Of a stretch of 8,056 nt of DNA, positions 6,877 through 8,056 are shown piece after piece. The notes under the pieces were generated by a model that was given only the letters and a program-made list of their open reading frames with translations, did no database searches and was not told the origin of the DNA. The stretch is taken from NCBI GenBank assembly GCA_900546685.1, contig UREB01000071.1:1-8056 (forward strand), in the 5' to 3' direction. The DNA is from an uncultured Eubacteriales bacterium. Lineage in GTDB: Bacteria > Bacillota > Clostridia > Christensenellales > QAND01. A program made the position numbers and the translations under genes. Each line of letters starts with the position of its first letter. The first letter of the stretch is position 1.

Positions 6877-6880
6877 TCAA
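6851..6880 (-). promoter_or_regulatory. promoter of the CotH-VTC-DUF4956-MBL operon
   Basis: On the minus strand TTGACT (6875-6880) is followed after 18 bases by a consensus -10 box TATAAT (6851-6856). The predicted start is near 6844, about 27 bases before the TTG codon at 6817. The -35 box overlaps the addA stop codon (6877-6879). No intrinsic terminator separates addA from this promoter, so some readthrough from addA is likely. Confidence 0.78.
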
Positions 6881-8056
6881 TCATCTGCCGCAATCTCAAT
6901 GCTTTCGCCGGTACGGAGCAGCACCAGCAGCGCCTGCTTGACAGGCCGCCCCGTCAAATGCGAAAGGGCAAGGCGGTAAGCATATAGCTGCCCCTGGTAT
7001 CGCGGGATAAGCGCCTGCGGCCCTTCGGGCGGGATGCGATCCGTCTTGTAATCCACCAGTACCCAGCCGTCCTTTTCTTCAAAAGCCAGATCCAAAATGC
7101 CCTGCAAAAGCGTCGTTTCATCCGACGGGTATGCCGGCGAGATGATATGGGCGGGCACCCGCACGACAAATGGCTGTTCCCGCAATACCTGACGGGCGGA
7201 TAGGATACGGCCGGCCAGCGCGGAGTTGGCAAACCGTACGATGAGAGAAAGATCCAACGCATCGGCCTGGGCTTGGGTAAGGGCACCTTGGGTAAGCCAG
7301 GTGTGGACCTGTGCCTGTACCCCTTCCAGGGTTTTGGCTTGGGCCAAATCGATCTTTTGCATGGCGGTATGCATATAGGTGCCGCGCTGCGCCGCGTCGG
7401 GCGCGCGATCCGATACGGAATCCCAGGCAGGCCAGGATAGGGTGGGCGCCTGCGCTTGGCTGGATAGATCCGCTAACTGGGAAGCGGCGACCTTGGCGGG
7501 CGCCGTGGCAGCACGGAAGGGATATTGGTAATGCAGGGCGGCCAACGCGTCGGCATACCGCGGGTCTGATACGTCGACCCCTTCTACAAATCGTTGCCAA
7601 TTGCCTTTGGATTGATACACGCGCTCTGTTTCTGGCTGCACGGTATGAAAGGAGATCTGCCAAGCGCCGGGCGCCTCCTGGGCAGGCAAAGGAAGGGAGA
7701 ATCGATCCCGCAGCGCGGCGCCATCAGGATGCAGGGCCACGGAGGGTAAAACCCATTCCAGCATGCTTTTTGCGTGTGCTGGCGGCTTCTCACAGGCCGC
7801 GGCAAGCTGCTGTGCGCTCCCCTGGCCTAAGAGGATCAGTGATTCCTTTGCGCGCGTCATCGCTACGTAGCAAAGCCGCATCCGCTCCGCCGTTTCCGCC
7901 CGTTGCTTTTCCGCCTGGCAAAGCGTATAGCAAAGGGTCTGCTGCTTACTCAGGGATCGCTGATGAAAATGCCAGAGCCCAATGCCGTATGTTTTGGAGA
8001 GCGGCAAAGAGGTATCATGAGCGCGCGCCAGACCATGCTCGAAAAATGCAAAGATC
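6877..8056 (-). CDS. addA: ATP-dependent helicase/nuclease subunit A, C-terminal part (partial)
   Basis: The open frame enters from the right edge without a start; the visible 392 residues are the C-terminal third of a protein usually about 1200 residues long. At the start is the UvrD-type helicase motif VI, RLCYVAMTRAKESLIL (about residues 60-75 of the fragment). Then comes the PD-(D/E)XK nuclease domain: RGTYMH (His near 229), REQPF (Glu near 293), GILDLAF (Asp near 322), VDYKTD (Asp 335, Lys 337) and the YQGQLYAY motif typical of RecB-family nucleases. All catalytic residues are present. AddAB processes double-strand breaks to start RecA-dependent recombination and replaces RecBCD in most Bacillota. 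addB is expected upstream, beyond the window. The stop codon overlaps the -35 box of the next operon. Confidence 0.95.
   Translation of the reverse strand, partial: IFAFFEHGLARAHDTSLPLSKTYGIGLWHFHQRSLSKQQTLCYTLCQAEKQRAETAERMRLCYVAMTRAKESLILLGQGSAQQLAAACEKPPAHAKSMLEWVLPSVALHPDGAALRDRFSLPLPAQEAPGAWQISFHTVQPETERVYQSKGNWQRFVEGVDVSDPRYADALAALHYQYPFRAATAPAKVAASQLADLSSQAQAPTLSWPAWDSVSDRAPDAAQRGTYMHTAMQKIDLAQAKTLEGVQAQVHTWLTQGALTQAQADALDLSLIVRFANSALAGRILSARQVLREQPFVVRVPAHIISPAYPSDETTLLQGILDLAFEEKDGWVLVDYKTDRIPPEGPQALIPRYQGQLYAYRLALSHLTGRPVKQALLVLLRTGESIEIAADD

Noticed and set aside
5756..6979. A second long plus-strand open frame (407 codons) opposite the lamin-tail domains and the addA end
   Set aside because: Low-complexity hydrophobic and Gly/Ile-rich translation, antisense to real coding sequence, and it crosses the promoter of the CotH operon. 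Treated as a shadow frame.

Overview
The window looks like a chromosomal segment of an anaerobic Gram-positive bacterium of class Clostridia (Bacillota), probably an uncultured gut lineage. The evidence is the partial 16S rRNA, strong AGGAGG-type ribosome binding sites, a stand-alone rubredoxin-like protein, and AddA instead of RecB. The 16S variable regions do not match a genus I can name with confidence; Oscillospirales- or Christensenellales-like lineages are possible. Every gene I can support lies on the minus strand, so the window reads from high to low coordinates.

Layout in transcription order. (1) The C-terminal third of addA (recombinational repair helicase-nuclease) enters from the right edge and stops at 6877. 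(2) A promoter whose -35 box overlaps the addA stop codon drives a tight four-gene unit: a membrane-anchored surface protein with three lamin-tail domains, a chitobiase-type domain and a CotH kinase domain; a VTC-domain polyphosphate polymerase; a DUF4956 membrane protein; and a metallo-beta-lactamase-fold hydrolase. (3) After about 130 bases carrying a promoter comes a small two-helix membrane protein with a lysine-rich linker and a C-terminal zinc ribbon. (4) A 42-residue rubredoxin-like protein has its own promoter and a textbook intrinsic terminator. (5) A short non-coding stretch holds four DnaA-box-like sites and a perfect 9-bp inverted repeat next to an AT-rich segment. (6) A strong rrn promoter, a leader with a boxA-like element, and the first ~520 nt of 16S rRNA run off the left edge.

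The most interesting part is the CotH/VTC/DUF4956/MBL unit. The VTC protein has no membrane segment, while the gene just downstream encodes a multi-helix membrane protein. Together they could form a split counterpart of the eukaryotic VTC complex, which couples polyphosphate synthesis to membrane translocation, with the CotH-type kinase acting at the outer face. That coupling is inference. The individual domain calls are well supported.

Translation starts deserve care. Four of the minus-strand genes appear to use TTG starts placed by good or fair Shine-Dalgarno sequences, and the longest open frame of the CotH gene reaches back through its own promoter, so it overstates the protein by 21 residues. 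No tRNA, CRISPR array or insertion sequence was seen.
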